Positions 1-8,267 of a DNA stretch of 23,579 bases are shown piece by piece. The position numbers and the translations under genes were made by a program. Location: contig JAICWX010000116.1 of NCBI GenBank assembly GCA_025934635.1, positions 1-23,579 of the forward strand, read 5' to 3'. The stretch comes from Streptosporangiaceae bacterium. Lineage in GTDB: Bacteria; Actinomycetota; Actinomycetes; Streptosporangiales; Streptosporangiaceae. The notes below the pieces were generated by a model. That model worked only from the letters and a program-made list of their open reading frames with translations. It made no database searches and was not told where the DNA came from. Position 1 is the stretch's first letter. Each line of letters begins with the position of its first letter.

Positions 1-95
1 CTCGGCCACCGCGACCTGCAAGAACTCAATCCTCATGGCCTACCCGACCCGGACCGACTACCCGGTGGAGTACGGCGTGACGTGGTCCTTGTGCA
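1..95 (-). other. Corrupted continuation of pnp at the window edge
   Basis: Read on the minus strand in the pnp frame, bases 57-1 give S-V-R-V-G-stop-A-M-R-I-E-F-L-Q-V-A-V-A-E after the TAG at 58-60. This still aligns without gaps to the expected [24 protein letters not shown], E, A, A and E match in register. Just upstream, K-D-H-V-T replaces the usual N-Y-N-F-P. The changes are substitutions, not indels, and start abruptly near base 95. Poor sequence at a contig end is the simplest explanation; gene decay is the alternative. Confidence 0.6.
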
Positions 96-1302
96 TGTAG
101 CGCTTGGTGCGGTCCGGGTTGAGCGTGTCGATCATCTGCTCCATCCGGAGCATGTTCAGCGTGGTCACGCCCATGATCTGGGTCTCGCCCCGCTCGAACA
201 GCGCGGACCCGTGCACCCGGGGCAGCACGTGCGTCTGGGCGGACAGCGGGCGGATGTCGGTCAGGCCGCGGCCGTCGATGCGGATCCCGTCCCTGATGAC
301 CCGCTCCCGGACCAGCTTCTTGGTCAGCGACCGGAACGAGGCGCTGATCTCGCTCTCCCGGCCCTCGAACTGCTGGGCCAGCTTCTCCACCGCCAGCGCC
401 TTGACCCGGTCGGTCTCGGCCTCGCGCTCCTGCTTGGGCGCGATGGTCAGGGCCTGCGCCAGCTCGGCGGAAACCTCGCCGGCCACCGCGTCGTAGACGT
501 CCTCGGCGTAGTCGAGGAACACGGGGTACTCGGCCGTCGGCTTGGCGGCGGTGGCGGCCAGCTGCTGCTGGGCCTCGCAGAGCACCCGGATGAACGGCTT
601 GGCCGCCTCCAGGCCCTCGGCCACCGTCTCCTCGGTCGGCGCGACCGCGCCGCTGTCCGGGTCCGCGATCAGCTTGAGCGTCTGCGGGGTGGACTCGGCC
701 TCGACCATCATGATGGCCACGTCGCCGTCATCGAGACGCCGGCCGGCTACCACCATGTCGAAGGTCGCCTCGGCGAGCTGCTCGTGGGTCGGGAAGCCCA
801 CCCACTGGCCCTTGATCAGGGCGACCCGCACCCCGCCGATCGGGCCGGAGAACGGCAGGCCTGACAGCTGGGTGGACATGGACGCGGCGTTGATCGCCAC
901 CACGTCGTACAGGTGCTGCGGGTCGAGCGAGAGGATCGTCTCGACGATCTGGATCTCGTTGCGCAGGCCCTTGATGAAGGACGGGCGCAGCGGCCGGTCG
1001 ATCAGCCGGCAGGTGAGGATCGCGTCCTCGGACGGACGGCCCTCGCGGCGGAAGAACGAGCCGGGAATCCGGCCCACCGCGTACATCCGCTCCTCCACGT
1101 CCACGGTGAGCGGGAAAAAGTCCAGGTTGTCCTTCGGCTTCTTGGACGCGGTGGTGGCGGACAGGACGACGGTCTCGCCATCCAGCGTCACCACGGCGGA
1201 ACCAGCCGCCTGACGGGCCAGGCGGCCCGTTTCGAACCTGATTGTATGCACGCCGAATTCGCCGTTATCGATAACGGCTTCGGCACTGTGGACACCCTCC
1301 AC
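58..1302 (-). CDS. pnp: Polyribonucleotide nucleotidyltransferase (PNPase), 5' part of gene
   Basis: PNPase degrades RNA 3' to 5' using phosphate and can also add tails; it acts in the cytoplasm as a homotrimer. The 414 visible residues cover the first RNase PH core, the helical linker and the start of the second core. The stretches [31 protein letters not shown] and [11 protein letters not shown] are typical of actinobacterial PNPase. The family is about 740 residues, so roughly the C-terminal 45% (rest of core 2, KH, S1) lies off the left edge. The start is GTG at 1302, because AAGGAGGT sits 7 nt upstream. It lies downstream of rpsO on the same strand, the classical arrangement. The frame closes at TAG 58-60 exactly where the conserved GETGRVG should follow PYSTG; this is treated separately as an edge defect or a true disruption. 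Confidence 0.95.
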   Translation of the reverse strand: MEGVHSAEAVIDNGEFGVHTIRFETGRLARQAAGSAVVTLDGETVVLSATTASKKPKDNLDFFPLTVDVEERMYAVGRIPGSFFRREGRPSEDAILTCRLIDRPLRPSFIKGLRNEIQIVETILSLDPQHLYDVVAINAASMSTQLSGLPFSGPIGGVRVALIKGQWVGFPTHEQLAEATFDMVVAGRRLDDGDVAIMMVEAESTPQTLKLIADPDSGAVAPTEETVAEGLEAAKPFIRVLCEAQQQLAATAAKPTAEYPVFLDYAEDVYDAVAGEVSAELAQALTIAPKQEREAETDRVKALAVEKLAQQFEGRESEISASFRSLTKKLVRERVIRDGIRIDGRGLTDIRPLSAQTHVLPRVHGSALFERGETQIMGVTTLNMLRMEQMIDTLNPDRTKRYMHKDHVTPYSTG

Positions 1303-1375
1303 GGGTGAGACCTCCTTGCGGTAGATCCCGCACCCACCCGCCGCCGTGCCGCATGTGGCCTGGCTCGCCTGCTAT

Positions 1376-1435
1376 GCGTGCCTCAACTGTGCTCGCCTCG
1401 AGTGGGCTTGCCTCAGGGGGGCTTGCTTCAACAGG
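1376..1435 (-). repeat. Four-copy 15-bp tandem repeat upstream of pnp
   Basis: Plus-strand copies are GCGTGCCTCAACTGT (1376), GCTCGCCTCGAGTGG (1391), GCTTGCCTCAGGGGG (1406) and GCTTGCTTCAACAGG (1421), head to tail with no gaps. The first nine bases are best conserved. The array lies in the transcribed leader of pnp. Confidence 0.85.
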
Positions 1436-1476
1436 GCGGCCGGCCGGTCTTCGATCGAAGCCCTCGGGTATTAAGG

Positions 1477-1494
1477 CGCCCCCCGGAGGGGGCG
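1477..1494 (-). promoter_or_regulatory. GC hairpin in rpsO-pnp spacer (attenuator or processing site)
   Basis: CGCCCCC (1477-1483), a 4-nt loop, then GGGGGCG (1488-1494) form a perfect 7-bp stem. No U-run follows on the minus strand, so an RNA-processing or stability element fits as well as a terminator between rpsO and pnp. Confidence 0.5.
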
Positions 1495-1619
1495 ACCCGG
1501 GAGCCACTACCGAGGACCGGCCCTTTGGCGCTCGGGGCCGGGGGCTACGGGATGTCAGTGTTGTCGATATGCAGTTGTTGATGGCCGGGGACGATCTCCA
1601 GCCGGGCGGTCAGGGGCGG

Positions 1620-1889
1620 CTAGCGGCGGATGCCGAGGCGCTCCCGGACGGCGCGGTACCGGTTGATGTCCTTCTTGGCCAGGTACTTGAGCAGCCTGCG
1701 GCGGCGGCCGACCAGCAGCAGCAGCCCGCGGCGGCTGTGGTGGTCGTGCTTGTGCACCTTGAGGTGCTCCGTCAGGTGGTTAATCCGCCTGGTCAGCAGT
1801 GCGACCTGGACTTCCGGCGAACCGGTGTCACCCTCACTGGTCGCGTACTCCGCCAGGATTTCCTTCTTGACGGCGGTGTCGAGCGGCAC
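1620..1889 (-). CDS. rpsO: 30S ribosomal protein S15
   Basis: S15 binds the central domain of 16S rRNA early in 30S assembly and forms an intersubunit bridge. The 89 residues contain the family hallmarks: [38 protein letters not shown] and a final [18 protein letters not shown]. The frame is open further upstream to 1958, but S15 proteins begin at [12 protein letters not shown], so the GTG at 1889 is chosen. It has AAGGAG with a 4-5 nt spacer (TTAAGGAGTCAC-GTG). The gene precedes pnp on the same strand. S15 often represses its own translation through its leader, but I could not define such a structure here. Confidence 0.97.
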   Translation of the reverse strand: MPLDTAVKKEILAEYATSEGDTGSPEVQVALLTRRINHLTEHLKVHKHDHHSRRGLLLLVGRRRRLLKYLAKKDINRYRAVRERLGIRR

Positions 1890-1982
1890 GTGACTCCTTA
1901 AGAATTGGTACGAAATGGGATCAGCACGCTGAATTTCCCAGGAACAAGGCGGCCACATGAGGGTGCAGCGCGCCTTTAGCTA

Positions 1983-2001
1983 GCCCGGTTACTCCCCGGG
2001 C
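1983..2001 (-). terminator. Hairpin between permease gene and rpsO
   Basis: On the minus strand GCCCGG (2001-1996), a 7-nt loop GGAGTAA, then CCGGGC (1988-1983) form a 6-bp GC stem 45 bp past the permease stop. It is followed by TAGCTAAAGG with no U-tract. It may be a factor-assisted terminator or part of the rpsO leader. Confidence 0.35.
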
Positions 2002-2046
2002 AGCGTTTCACATTACCACGGACCGCAAGGCGGCCGCGCCCGTCCG

Positions 2047-3705
2047 TCAGCGGACCTCCCCGTCCTCCCGCGGCACCGCCGCCGGGGCCACCGGATCCGG
2101 CTGGGCCACCAGCTCCGGCTGGCCGGGGGCGCCATTGTCGGTCAGGTGCGCGCCGATCTCCCGGCCGCGGTGCGCGGCGAAGAACACGATGATCCCGACG
2201 ACGGTCACGACCGCCATCACCAGCAGGGTGATCCAGTTCAGGTTGAAGTAGGCCCGCCCGCTGGTCTGCCCGGACGGCAGCACCACGTTGATCAGCATCA
2301 GGATCAGGTAGGCGACGGCGACGATCGAGACCGGCCAGGCCCAGCGGCCGAGCGTGAACTTGCCCGCCGGGATCCAGCCCCGGCGCCGGGCGATCATCGA
2401 CCCGATCACCGTCAGCAGGAACGACAGGTAGATCCCGCTGACCCCGAACGAGACCAGCGAGACCAGCACGTTGGTGTTGGCCGGGTAGGTGATGAACCAG
2501 ATCTTGACGTCGTGCGTGGGCGAGGCGAACTCCAGGCCGATGAACACCACCGTGACCAGCGCGCCGCCGAACAGGGCGTTGGCCGGGGTCTTGAACCGCT
2601 CGCTGATGGTGGAGATCCACTTCGACCCGGGCAGCGCGCCGTCCCTGGCGTAGGAGAAGGCGAGCCGGCTGCCGGCGCCCTGCACCGCGGAGCCGCAGGA
2701 GAAGAAGGCGAAGATGATCAGGGCCAGCATGATGTCCTGCATCCAGTGCGGCAGCTGGCTGAGCAGGAACGGGATGCCGCCGTTCTGGAGGGTCAGGTTG
2801 GCCGCGCCGGGCCCGGTCGGCATGGAGAGCAGCAGGGCGGCGGTCAGCACGAAGGAGGCGATGCCGCCCCAGATCAGCGCCAGGCGCATGGCCCGGGGCA
2901 CCTGCCGGCCGGCGTTCTTGGTCTCCTCGGAGATGTCCCCGGCCGACTCGAAGCCGTAGAAGATGTAGACCGGCGCGAGCACCGCGATCAGCGCGGCGCC
3001 GATCCAGCTGCCGCCGAAGTTCAGGCCGAGCGGGTTGGCCGTGGAGTGCTGGACGTCCAGGGTGCTGGTCAGGTAGCCCACGCCATGGTGGAAGCCGTGG
3101 ATGCCGAGGACGACCGCGATGCCGAACGTGCCGAGGATCTCGACGTAGACGCCGAACTGCGCGACCCGGCCCATGACCCGGGCGCCGATGGTGTTCAGCC
3201 CGGTCTGCAGCGCGAGCAGGACCAGCGTGACGACCAGGAGAACGGTGTGGCTGGCCGGGTTGAAGTTCCAGCCGAGCCACAGATGGCCCAGGGCGGTGAC
3301 GTACGGCACCACGCCGGTGTCCACCGAGGCCACGGTGACGAGCAGGGCGATCCCGTAGAACCAGCCCACGAACCAGCCGAACTTCCGGCCCACCGTGTAC
3401 TTGCTGTACTGGTAGAGCGCCCCGGCCACCGGGTAGTGGCTGGCCAGCTCGCCGAAGACCAGGGCGACCAGCAGCATCCCGGCGACCGGGATCCAGGTCA
3501 GCCAGATGTAGGCGGGACCGCCGGTGCCCAGGCCCAGCACGAACAGGGAGAAGATGCCGACCATCGGTGACAGGTAGGTGAACGCCACCGAGAAGTTGGA
3601 GAACAGCCCGAGCACCCGGCTGAGCTGCGGCCGGTAGCCGAGGCTCTCCAGCCGGGCGTCGTCCTCGTCCGGGGTAACCGGCGCCTGCGCCCCCGTGTCC
3701 TGCAT
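2047..3705 (-). CDS. APC-superfamily amino acid permease
   Basis: Predicted 12-helix secondary transporter for amino acids or related amines in the cytoplasmic membrane. The 552 residues begin with a polar N-terminus and LESLGYRPQLSRVLGLFSNF, then FSVAFTYLSPMVGIFSLF as helix 1 and FGELASHYPVAGALYQYSKY after helix 2. This resembles the amino acid/choline (ACT) branch of the APC superfamily. Hydrophobic segments continue to about residue 515, followed by a Pro/Ala-rich tail. The substrate cannot be read from the sequence. The start is ATG at 3705, with GAGGAGG 5 nt upstream; a TTG at 3735 is possible but lacks this site. It is divergent from the FUSC gene and lies directly upstream of rpsO, where many actinobacteria have ribF. 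Confidence 0.9.
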   Translation of the reverse strand: MQDTGAQAPVTPDEDDARLESLGYRPQLSRVLGLFSNFSVAFTYLSPMVGIFSLFVLGLGTGGPAYIWLTWIPVAGMLLVALVFGELASHYPVAGALYQYSKYTVGRKFGWFVGWFYGIALLVTVASVDTGVVPYVTALGHLWLGWNFNPASHTVLLVVTLVLLALQTGLNTIGARVMGRVAQFGVYVEILGTFGIAVVLGIHGFHHGVGYLTSTLDVQHSTANPLGLNFGGSWIGAALIAVLAPVYIFYGFESAGDISEETKNAGRQVPRAMRLALIWGGIASFVLTAALLLSMPTGPGAANLTLQNGGIPFLLSQLPHWMQDIMLALIIFAFFSCGSAVQGAGSRLAFSYARDGALPGSKWISTISERFKTPANALFGGALVTVVFIGLEFASPTHDVKIWFITYPANTNVLVSLVSFGVSGIYLSFLLTVIGSMIARRRGWIPAGKFTLGRWAWPVSIVAVAYLILMLINVVLPSGQTSGRAYFNLNWITLLVMAVVTVVGIIVFFAAHRGREIGAHLTDNGAPGQPELVAQPDPVAPAAVPREDGEVR

Positions 3706-3725
3706 GAAGCCCTCCTCGTCGGCGG

Positions 3726-3739
3726 AATGTAGCAATGTA
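3726..3739 (-). promoter_or_regulatory. Possible -10 elements for the permease gene
   Basis: Minus-strand TACATT occurs twice in tandem (3739-3734 and 3731-3726), 20-34 nt upstream of the ATG at 3705. Each fits TANNNT, but no good -35 hexamer lies at the right distance. Confidence 0.3.
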
Positions 3740-3806
3740 GCGCACCGGGCCGCTGTTTAACTCCAAACTCAGCTGTTCCACAGGAAGGGCGTGCTGGCCT
3801 GCGCGG

Positions 3807-3835
3807 TTGAGGCGTTTTGGTGCCCTTTCTAGACT
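3807..3835 (+). promoter_or_regulatory. Promoter of FUSC gene, leaderless type
   Basis: TTGAGG (3807-3812), a 17-bp spacer and TAGACT (3830-3835) match the housekeeping sigma consensus. The -10 ends 6 nt before the ATG at 3842, so transcription should start at or next to the start codon. No Shine-Dalgarno is present, which is consistent with leaderless translation. Confidence 0.7.
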
Positions 3836-3841
3836 GGCGAG

Positions 3842-6205
3842 ATGCCCGATCTGAGCGTTGCGCGCCGCCTGCCGCTTGGTCACCTTTCGCAGTCCGGGCC
3901 GCACCGTCCACCCGCGGCGCGCCCGGCCTGGTGGCCGGCCTGGTCGGTGCCGGCCGCGCTGCGCACGCTGCGCGCGGTGCTGGTGGTCCCGTCCCTGTTC
4001 GCGCTGACCTACGAGGGCTTCGGCAACCTGCAGATGGCCCTGTTCGCCGCGTTCGGCGGGTTCGCGAGCCTGATCTTCGCGGCGTTCGGCGGCACCAGGC
4101 GGGACAAGCTCACCGCGCACCTCATGCTGGCGCTGGTCGGCAGCGTCGCGCTGATCATCGGCACGGCCGTCAGCGGGATTACCTGGCTGGCGGTGGTGGT
4201 CACCATCCCGGTCGCGTGCGGGATCTTCTTCGCCGGGGTGGCCGGCCCCAACGCGGCCTCCGGGGTCACCGCCGCGCTGCTCCCCTACGTGCTGCCGGTG
4301 GCCACGCCCGGCTCGGTCAGCACGATCCCGGACCGGCTGGCGGGCTGGTGGCTGGCCGCGGTGGTCTCGACCGTGGTCGTGCTGGCCATCCCGGCCCCGT
4401 CCCCGGGCGACCGGCTGCGCACGGCCGCGGCCCGGTCGGCCCGGACGCTGGCCGCCCACCTGGAGGCCTCGGTGCGCGGCACCTCCACGGCAGCCGACCT
4501 GGCCGCCTGCCGCGAGGCCAAGAACCAGCTGATGACCGTGTTCGCCAGCACGCCGTACCGGCCGGTCGGCCTGGCCACCGCCGACCAGGCCATGTCGAGC
4601 CTGGTCCAGACGCTCGAGTGGTGCACCGCGCTGATCGCCGACGCCACCGAGGGCCACCCGCAGCTGGACCGGGCCGCGCCCGCCGACCGTGACCTGCTCC
4701 TGCTGGCCGCCCGGGTGCTCGGCCAGACCGGCGACCTGCTGACCGGGGACCGGAGCGGGCCGCCCGACGCGGCCGGGCTCGAGCGGCAGCGCGAGGCCAG
4801 TGCCGCCTACCACCAGTCCAGGGTCACGGGGGACTACGACTCGGACGAGATCATCGCCCGGCACGCCTTTCACGCCCAGGTCATCACGCTCGCCATCAGG
4901 AACGTCCTGGCCGACGCGCAGATCGCGACCCGGCAGGCCGATCCCGAGACGATCGCCGCCCGGCGCCGCGGCTGGTACGGGGCCCAGCCCGAGGGGACGA
5001 TGGCCGAGCGCCGGGTGGCCTCGATCCACGGCGCGATCGGCGTCCTGGTCCGGCACGCCAGCTTCCGCTCGGTCTGGTTCCTGAACAGCCTGCGCGGGTC
5101 CCTCGCCCTGGCGGTGGCGGTCCTGGTGGCCGACGTGTCCGGGGTGCAGCACGGGTTCTGGGTGGTGCTCGGCACGCTGTCGGTGCTGCGCACCAACGCG
5201 GCCTCGACCGAGTCCACCGCGCTGCGCGCGCTGGGCGGGACCGTGGTCGGCTTCGTGGCGGGCGCGCTGCTGCTGCTCGGCATCGGCACCAGCACCCCGG
5301 CGCTGTGGACGGCACTGCCCATCGCCCTGGCCGTGGCCGCCTACGCGCCGGGCACGCTGCCGTTCGCCTTCGGCCAGGCGGCCTTCACCGTGGTCGTCGT
5401 GGTCCTGTTCAACCTGCTCCAGCCGGCCGGCTGGAAGGTGGGCCTGCTGCGTATCGAGGACGTGGCCATCGGCTGCCTGGTCAGCCTGGTGGTCGGCGTG
5501 CTGTTCTGGCCGCGGGGCGCATCCGGGATCGTCGGCGACGACCTCGCGGACGCGTTCCGCCGCGGCGCCGACTACCTGACCCAGGCGGTGGACTGGGCCC
5601 TGGGCACCCGGCCCGAGCCGCCGGACGCGGGCGCGGCCGCGGTCACCGCCGGCATCCGGCTGGACGAGGCGCTGCGCGGGTTCCTGGCCGAGCAGGGCGC
5701 CAAGCGGGTCTCCAAGGAGGAGCTGTGGATGCTGGTCATGGCGACCATGCGGCTCCGGCTGACCGCTTACTCCCTGGCCGGGCTGCAGGCACCAGAGCAC
5801 ATGCGGTCGAAGCACCGCGGCACGGGCTACGCGCGCGCCGCGCTGGCCCACGCCACCGTCGACCTGACCACGTTCTACGAGCGGATCGCGGTGCTGGTCG
5901 GACGGCCGGCTCCGGGACAGGTGCTGCTGCCGGTCGCCGCCCCGTCCTTCACCGGCCTGAACGGAACCACGTCAGGTACCAGCCGGGGTGCGTCCGGGGA
6001 CGGCGGGGTGGCCGTGCTGACCGGAGGCGGCGACTCGGACGGGCTCGCGAGGGACAAGGACCTGGTCCGCGTCATCACCACCCCGCATCACCCGCACCTG
6101 CTGTGGGTGCACGAGCACCTGCAGCACCTCAGCTCGCACGCGAGCGTGATCAGCGATCCGGCCTCGCATGTGGCCGAGCAGCGCCGCCTCCCCTGGTGGA
6201 GATAG
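3842..6205 (+). CDS. FUSC-family membrane protein (aromatic acid exporter-like)
   Basis: A 787-residue protein with the duplicated architecture of fusaric-acid-resistance/AaeB-like transporters. A first hydrophobic block (about residues 40-190) is followed by a long soluble region, then a second block (about 415-560) with the FUSC core GFWVVLGTLSVLRTNAASTE and a run of helices ending VGVLFWPRGA. A soluble C-terminal region follows. Family members are implicated in efflux of aromatic or weak organic acids; the substrate here is unknown. The start ATG at 3842 is supported by a promoter 6 nt upstream. Its 3' end lies in a 32-bp tandem duplication that includes the TAG stop. It converges on the MFS gene with 50 bp between stops. 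Confidence 0.85.
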   Translation: MPDLSVARRLPLGHLSQSGPHRPPAARPAWWPAWSVPAALRTLRAVLVVPSLFALTYEGFGNLQMALFAAFGGFASLIFAAFGGTRRDKLTAHLMLALVGSVALIIGTAVSGITWLAVVVTIPVACGIFFAGVAGPNAASGVTAALLPYVLPVATPGSVSTIPDRLAGWWLAAVVSTVVVLAIPAPSPGDRLRTAAARSARTLAAHLEASVRGTSTAADLAACREAKNQLMTVFASTPYRPVGLATADQAMSSLVQTLEWCTALIADATEGHPQLDRAAPADRDLLLLAARVLGQTGDLLTGDRSGPPDAAGLERQREASAAYHQSRVTGDYDSDEIIARHAFHAQVITLAIRNVLADAQIATRQADPETIAARRRGWYGAQPEGTMAERRVASIHGAIGVLVRHASFRSVWFLNSLRGSLALAVAVLVADVSGVQHGFWVVLGTLSVLRTNAASTESTALRALGGTVVGFVAGALLLLGIGTSTPALWTALPIALAVAAYAPGTLPFAFGQAAFTVVVVVLFNLLQPAGWKVGLLRIEDVAIGCLVSLVVGVLFWPRGASGIVGDDLADAFRRGADYLTQAVDWALGTRPEPPDAGAAAVTAGIRLDEALRGFLAEQGAKRVSKEELWMLVMATMRLRLTAYSLAGLQAPEHMRSKHRGTGYARAALAHATVDLTTFYERIAVLVGRPAPGQVLLPVAAPSFTGLNGTTSGTSRGASGDGGVAVLTGGGDSDGLARDKDLVRVITTPHHPHLLWVHEHLQHLSSHASVISDPASHVAEQRRLPWWR

Positions 6206-6246
6206 GGGCCGGTGATGATAGCGCCCGGTGGAGATAGGGGCCGGTG
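6195..6246 (+). repeat. Two-copy direct repeat spanning the FUSC stop codon
   Basis: GGTGGAGATAGGGGCCGGTG occurs identically at 6195-6214 and 6227-6246, a 32-bp period. The first copy contains the FUSC TAG (6203-6205); the second lies in the convergent spacer before the MFS stop. No terminator hairpin was seen in this spacer. Confidence 0.9.
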
Positions 6247-6255
6247 GCGTTGGCG

Positions 6256-7749
6256 TCAGGACGCCAGGGCGGTGTTGCGGAGCGCGGGAAGCCCGAGCGC
6301 GGCGAGCGCGCCGGCCGCGGCGATCGCGACCAGGACCAGGCCGGCCGCGTGCAGGGCGGCCACCGGGCCGCCGGCCCGGGCCTGCGTCGCGTACAGCGCC
6401 GCGACCAGGCCGATGCCGAACGACCCGGCGATCCGCTGCCAGCCGTTGAACAGCGTGCTGGCGTCGCCGAGCTGGTCCGGCGGCAGCGGCTGCAGCAGGG
6501 CCTGCAGCAGCGGGTTGATGACCAGGCCGACCGAGACCGAGCGGACGGCCAGGATCACCGCGATCAGCCACAGCGGGGTAACGGCCGTGATCAGCAGCAG
6601 CCCGAGGCTGGCCACGGCGAGGACGGCGAACCCGGCCAGCACGGTGACCCGCACGGTGAGCCGGGACAGCCAGCGCGGGGCCAGCGCGGCGGACAGCCCG
6701 GTGATCAGGCCCTGCGGCGCCATGGCGAGGCCCGCCGCCAGCGCGCTGCGGCCCTGCGCCGTCTGGACGAACACCGGCAGCAGGAACACCGCGGCCCAGG
6801 TGACCACCGAGGCCAGCGCGCACAGTCCCATGGACAGGACCGGGCCGCGGCGCCGGGCCAGCGTCAGGTCGAGCACCGGCTGCTCGCGGCGGGCGGCCCA
6901 GGCGGCGTAGCCGGCCGTCAGCGCGGCGCCCGCGGCCAGCGGGACCCAGCACGCCGGGGCCGCCCAGCCCGCCGAGGCCCCCTGGCTGGCCCCGAGGAGC
7001 AGCCCGGTCAGGCCCGCCGCGAGCAGGATCAGCCCGGGCAGGTCGAACCGGGTGCCCGGCTGGCGGCCCGGCGCCAGCGCGGCCGGGACGGCCCGGACCG
7101 CGACCGCCGCCAGCAGGCCGGCCGGCACGTTGATGAGGAAGATCGCGCGCCAGCCGGCCGCGGCGATCAGCGCGCCGCCCGCCGTCGGGCCCAGGGCCGG
7201 GCCGAGGAACAGCAGGATGCCGGCCAGCGGCGAGATATTCCTGGCACCGCGGCCACCGACTTGGCCACCGGAGCCCTGGCCGCCGGAGCCCTGGCCGTCG
7301 GGATCCGGGCCGCCGCCGAGCAGCATGCTCATGGCCAGCGGGACCAGCGGCGCCGCGACCAGTCCCTGGACGGCGCGCGCGGCGACGAGTGCGCCCGCGG
7401 CCGGGGCCAGCGCGCACAGGGCTGAGGCGAGAGTGAACGCGATGATGCTGGCCCGGTACACCGGCCGGGTGCCGAACCGGCGGGCCAGGTAGGCAGTGCC
7501 GGCCAGGCCGGCGCCCAGCGCGAGCAGGTAGCCGCTGACCGTCCACTGCACGACGGTCAGGCTGGCGTGCAGTTCGCGGGCGATCGGCTCGACGGCCACG
7601 TTCACGATGCTGGAGTCGAGCATGGACAGCAGCGGCCCGGCCAGCAGCGCGTACTGCACCAGGGCGCGGCTCCGCGGGGCGGCGGCGCCGGGCGCGAGCT
7701 CCGCCTGCCCGCGAGGGGGGAAGGGAGAGGTGGGCGGCGGGGCGGTCAC
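6256..7749 (-). CDS. MFS drug-exporter-like transporter (DHA2/EmrB-QacA type)
   Basis: A 497-residue proton-driven exporter candidate, probably with 14 membrane segments. LDSSIVNVA (about residues 44-52) is the helix-1 motif of drug:H+ antiporters. ARRFGTRPVYR (about 89-99) is the helix 2-3 loop. GPALGPTAGGAL...WRAIFLINVPAGL (about 189-212) is antiporter motif C and its following segment. A Gly/Gln/Ser-rich insert (about 154-178) precedes motif C and is encoded by a 15-bp tandem repeat. The GTG at 7749 overlaps the padR TGA as GTGA, with AGGAGGAG just upstream, so the gene is translationally coupled to padR. An in-frame extension to 7842 runs inside padR and is not credible. PadR probably represses it; the effluxed compound is unknown. 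Confidence 0.9.
   Translation of the reverse strand: MTAPPPTSPFPPRGQAELAPGAAAPRSRALVQYALLAGPLLSMLDSSIVNVAVEPIARELHASLTVVQWTVSGYLLALGAGLAGTAYLARRFGTRPVYRASIIAFTLASALCALAPAAGALVAARAVQGLVAAPLVPLAMSMLLGGGPDPDGQGSGGQGSGGQVGGRGARNISPLAGILLFLGPALGPTAGGALIAAAGWRAIFLINVPAGLLAAVAVRAVPAALAPGRQPGTRFDLPGLILLAAGLTGLLLGASQGASAGWAAPACWVPLAAGAALTAGYAAWAARREQPVLDLTLARRRGPVLSMGLCALASVVTWAAVFLLPVFVQTAQGRSALAAGLAMAPQGLITGLSAALAPRWLSRLTVRVTVLAGFAVLAVASLGLLLITAVTPLWLIAVILAVRSVSVGLVINPLLQALLQPLPPDQLGDASTLFNGWQRIAGSFGIGLVAALYATQARAGGPVAALHAAGLVLVAIAAAGALAALGLPALRNTALAS
7263..7307 (-). repeat. 15-bp tandem repeat coding the Gly-rich loop of the MFS protein
   Basis: Plus-strand units GGCCACCGGAGCCCT (7263), GGCCGCCGGAGCCCT (7278) and the diverged GGCCGTCGGGATCCG (7293). 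The unit is five codons and yields the GQGSG-like pentads in the loop before motif C, so copy-number change keeps the frame. Confidence 0.75.
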
Positions 7750-8264
7750 GGCTCCTCCTGGGCGAGCTCGCCCAGCTCGGCCAGCCAGGCCAGTTCCTGC
7801 TCGTGCCGCCGGATCAGCTCGGTGGTGACCAGCGCACCCCACGGGCCGGCGTGATCCGAGAGTTCGTGCATCGCCCGGTAATGCGCCAGCTGCGCCTGGA
7901 CAGCCTGGGTGCGGGAGGCGAGAACGCCGGCCCGTTCGGTCGGATTGATCTCGGCGAACTGACCGAGGCGGGCCAGGAACTCCGTCTCGTCCCCGGCCTG
8001 GTCGGGCGGCAGCTCGGCCAGCATGTCGTGCAGCAGTTCCTGGCCGACCGCGGTCAGCGTGTAGACCAGCCGGGGCGGCCGGCCCGCCTGCGGCTCGGCG
8101 GTCTTGGTGACCGCGCCGGCCTCCTCGAACCGGCGCAGCGCCGGGTACAGCGAGTTGTTGTGCAGGACGAAGCCGGTGGTCTCCTCCACCCGCTTGCGCA
8201 GCTCGTAGCCGTGCGCGGGCCGGCCGCGCAGCCGGCGCAGGATCAGGATCTCGATGTACGACAT
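7746..8264 (-). CDS. PadR-family transcriptional regulator
   Basis: A 172-residue dimeric repressor. The N-terminal winged helix is clear: IEILILRRLRGRPAHGYELRKRVEE, then NNSLYPALRRFEEAGAVTK as recognition helix and wing, and LVYTLTAVGQELL. The C-terminal half (about 95-170) is helical, as in the PadR dimerisation region. The start ATG at 8264 lies 7 nt downstream of a -10 element, so the transcript is probably leaderless. A 28-bp palindrome covers the promoter, the expected layout for autorepression. The 3' end overlaps the MFS start by 4 nt, so regulator and exporter form one operon. PadR proteins commonly sense phenolic or drug-like ligands; this ligand is unknown. Confidence 0.93.
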   Translation of the reverse strand: MSYIEILILRRLRGRPAHGYELRKRVEETTGFVLHNNSLYPALRRFEEAGAVTKTAEPQAGRPPRLVYTLTAVGQELLHDMLAELPPDQAGDETEFLARLGQFAEINPTERAGVLASRTQAVQAQLAHYRAMHELSDHAGPWGALVTTELIRRHEQELAWLAELGELAQEEP

Positions 8265-8267
8265 ATA

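Larger units (their letters stand above)
1303..1619 (-). other. rpsO-pnp intergenic spacer
   Basis: This 317-bp spacer between the rpsO stop and the pnp GTG holds no convincing gene. On the minus strand it contains, in order, a 7-bp GC hairpin (1477-1494), a 12-bp perfect palindrome CTTCGATCGAAG (1449-1460), a four-copy 15-bp tandem repeat (1376-1435) and the pnp Shine-Dalgarno (about 1310-1317). In E. coli and Streptomyces this spacer carries structures cut by RNase III that take part in PNPase autoregulation; a similar role here is inference. I could not assign a separate pnp promoter. Confidence 0.6.

Noticed and set aside
1262..1277. Perfect 16-bp palindrome CCGTTATCGATAACGG
   Set aside because: It encodes the conserved AVIDNG of PNPase inside the coding region, so codon choice explains it.
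1265..1507. An 80-codon minus-strand frame with PVEAS-like pentads upstream of pnp
   Set aside because: The pentads simply translate the 15-bp repeat; the frame overlaps the pnp start and has no ribosome site.
1976..5851. A 1291-codon open frame on the minus strand
   Set aside because: It is Gly/Arg/Pro/Gln-rich without domains and lies across the permease and FUSC genes in other frames; a high-GC shadow.
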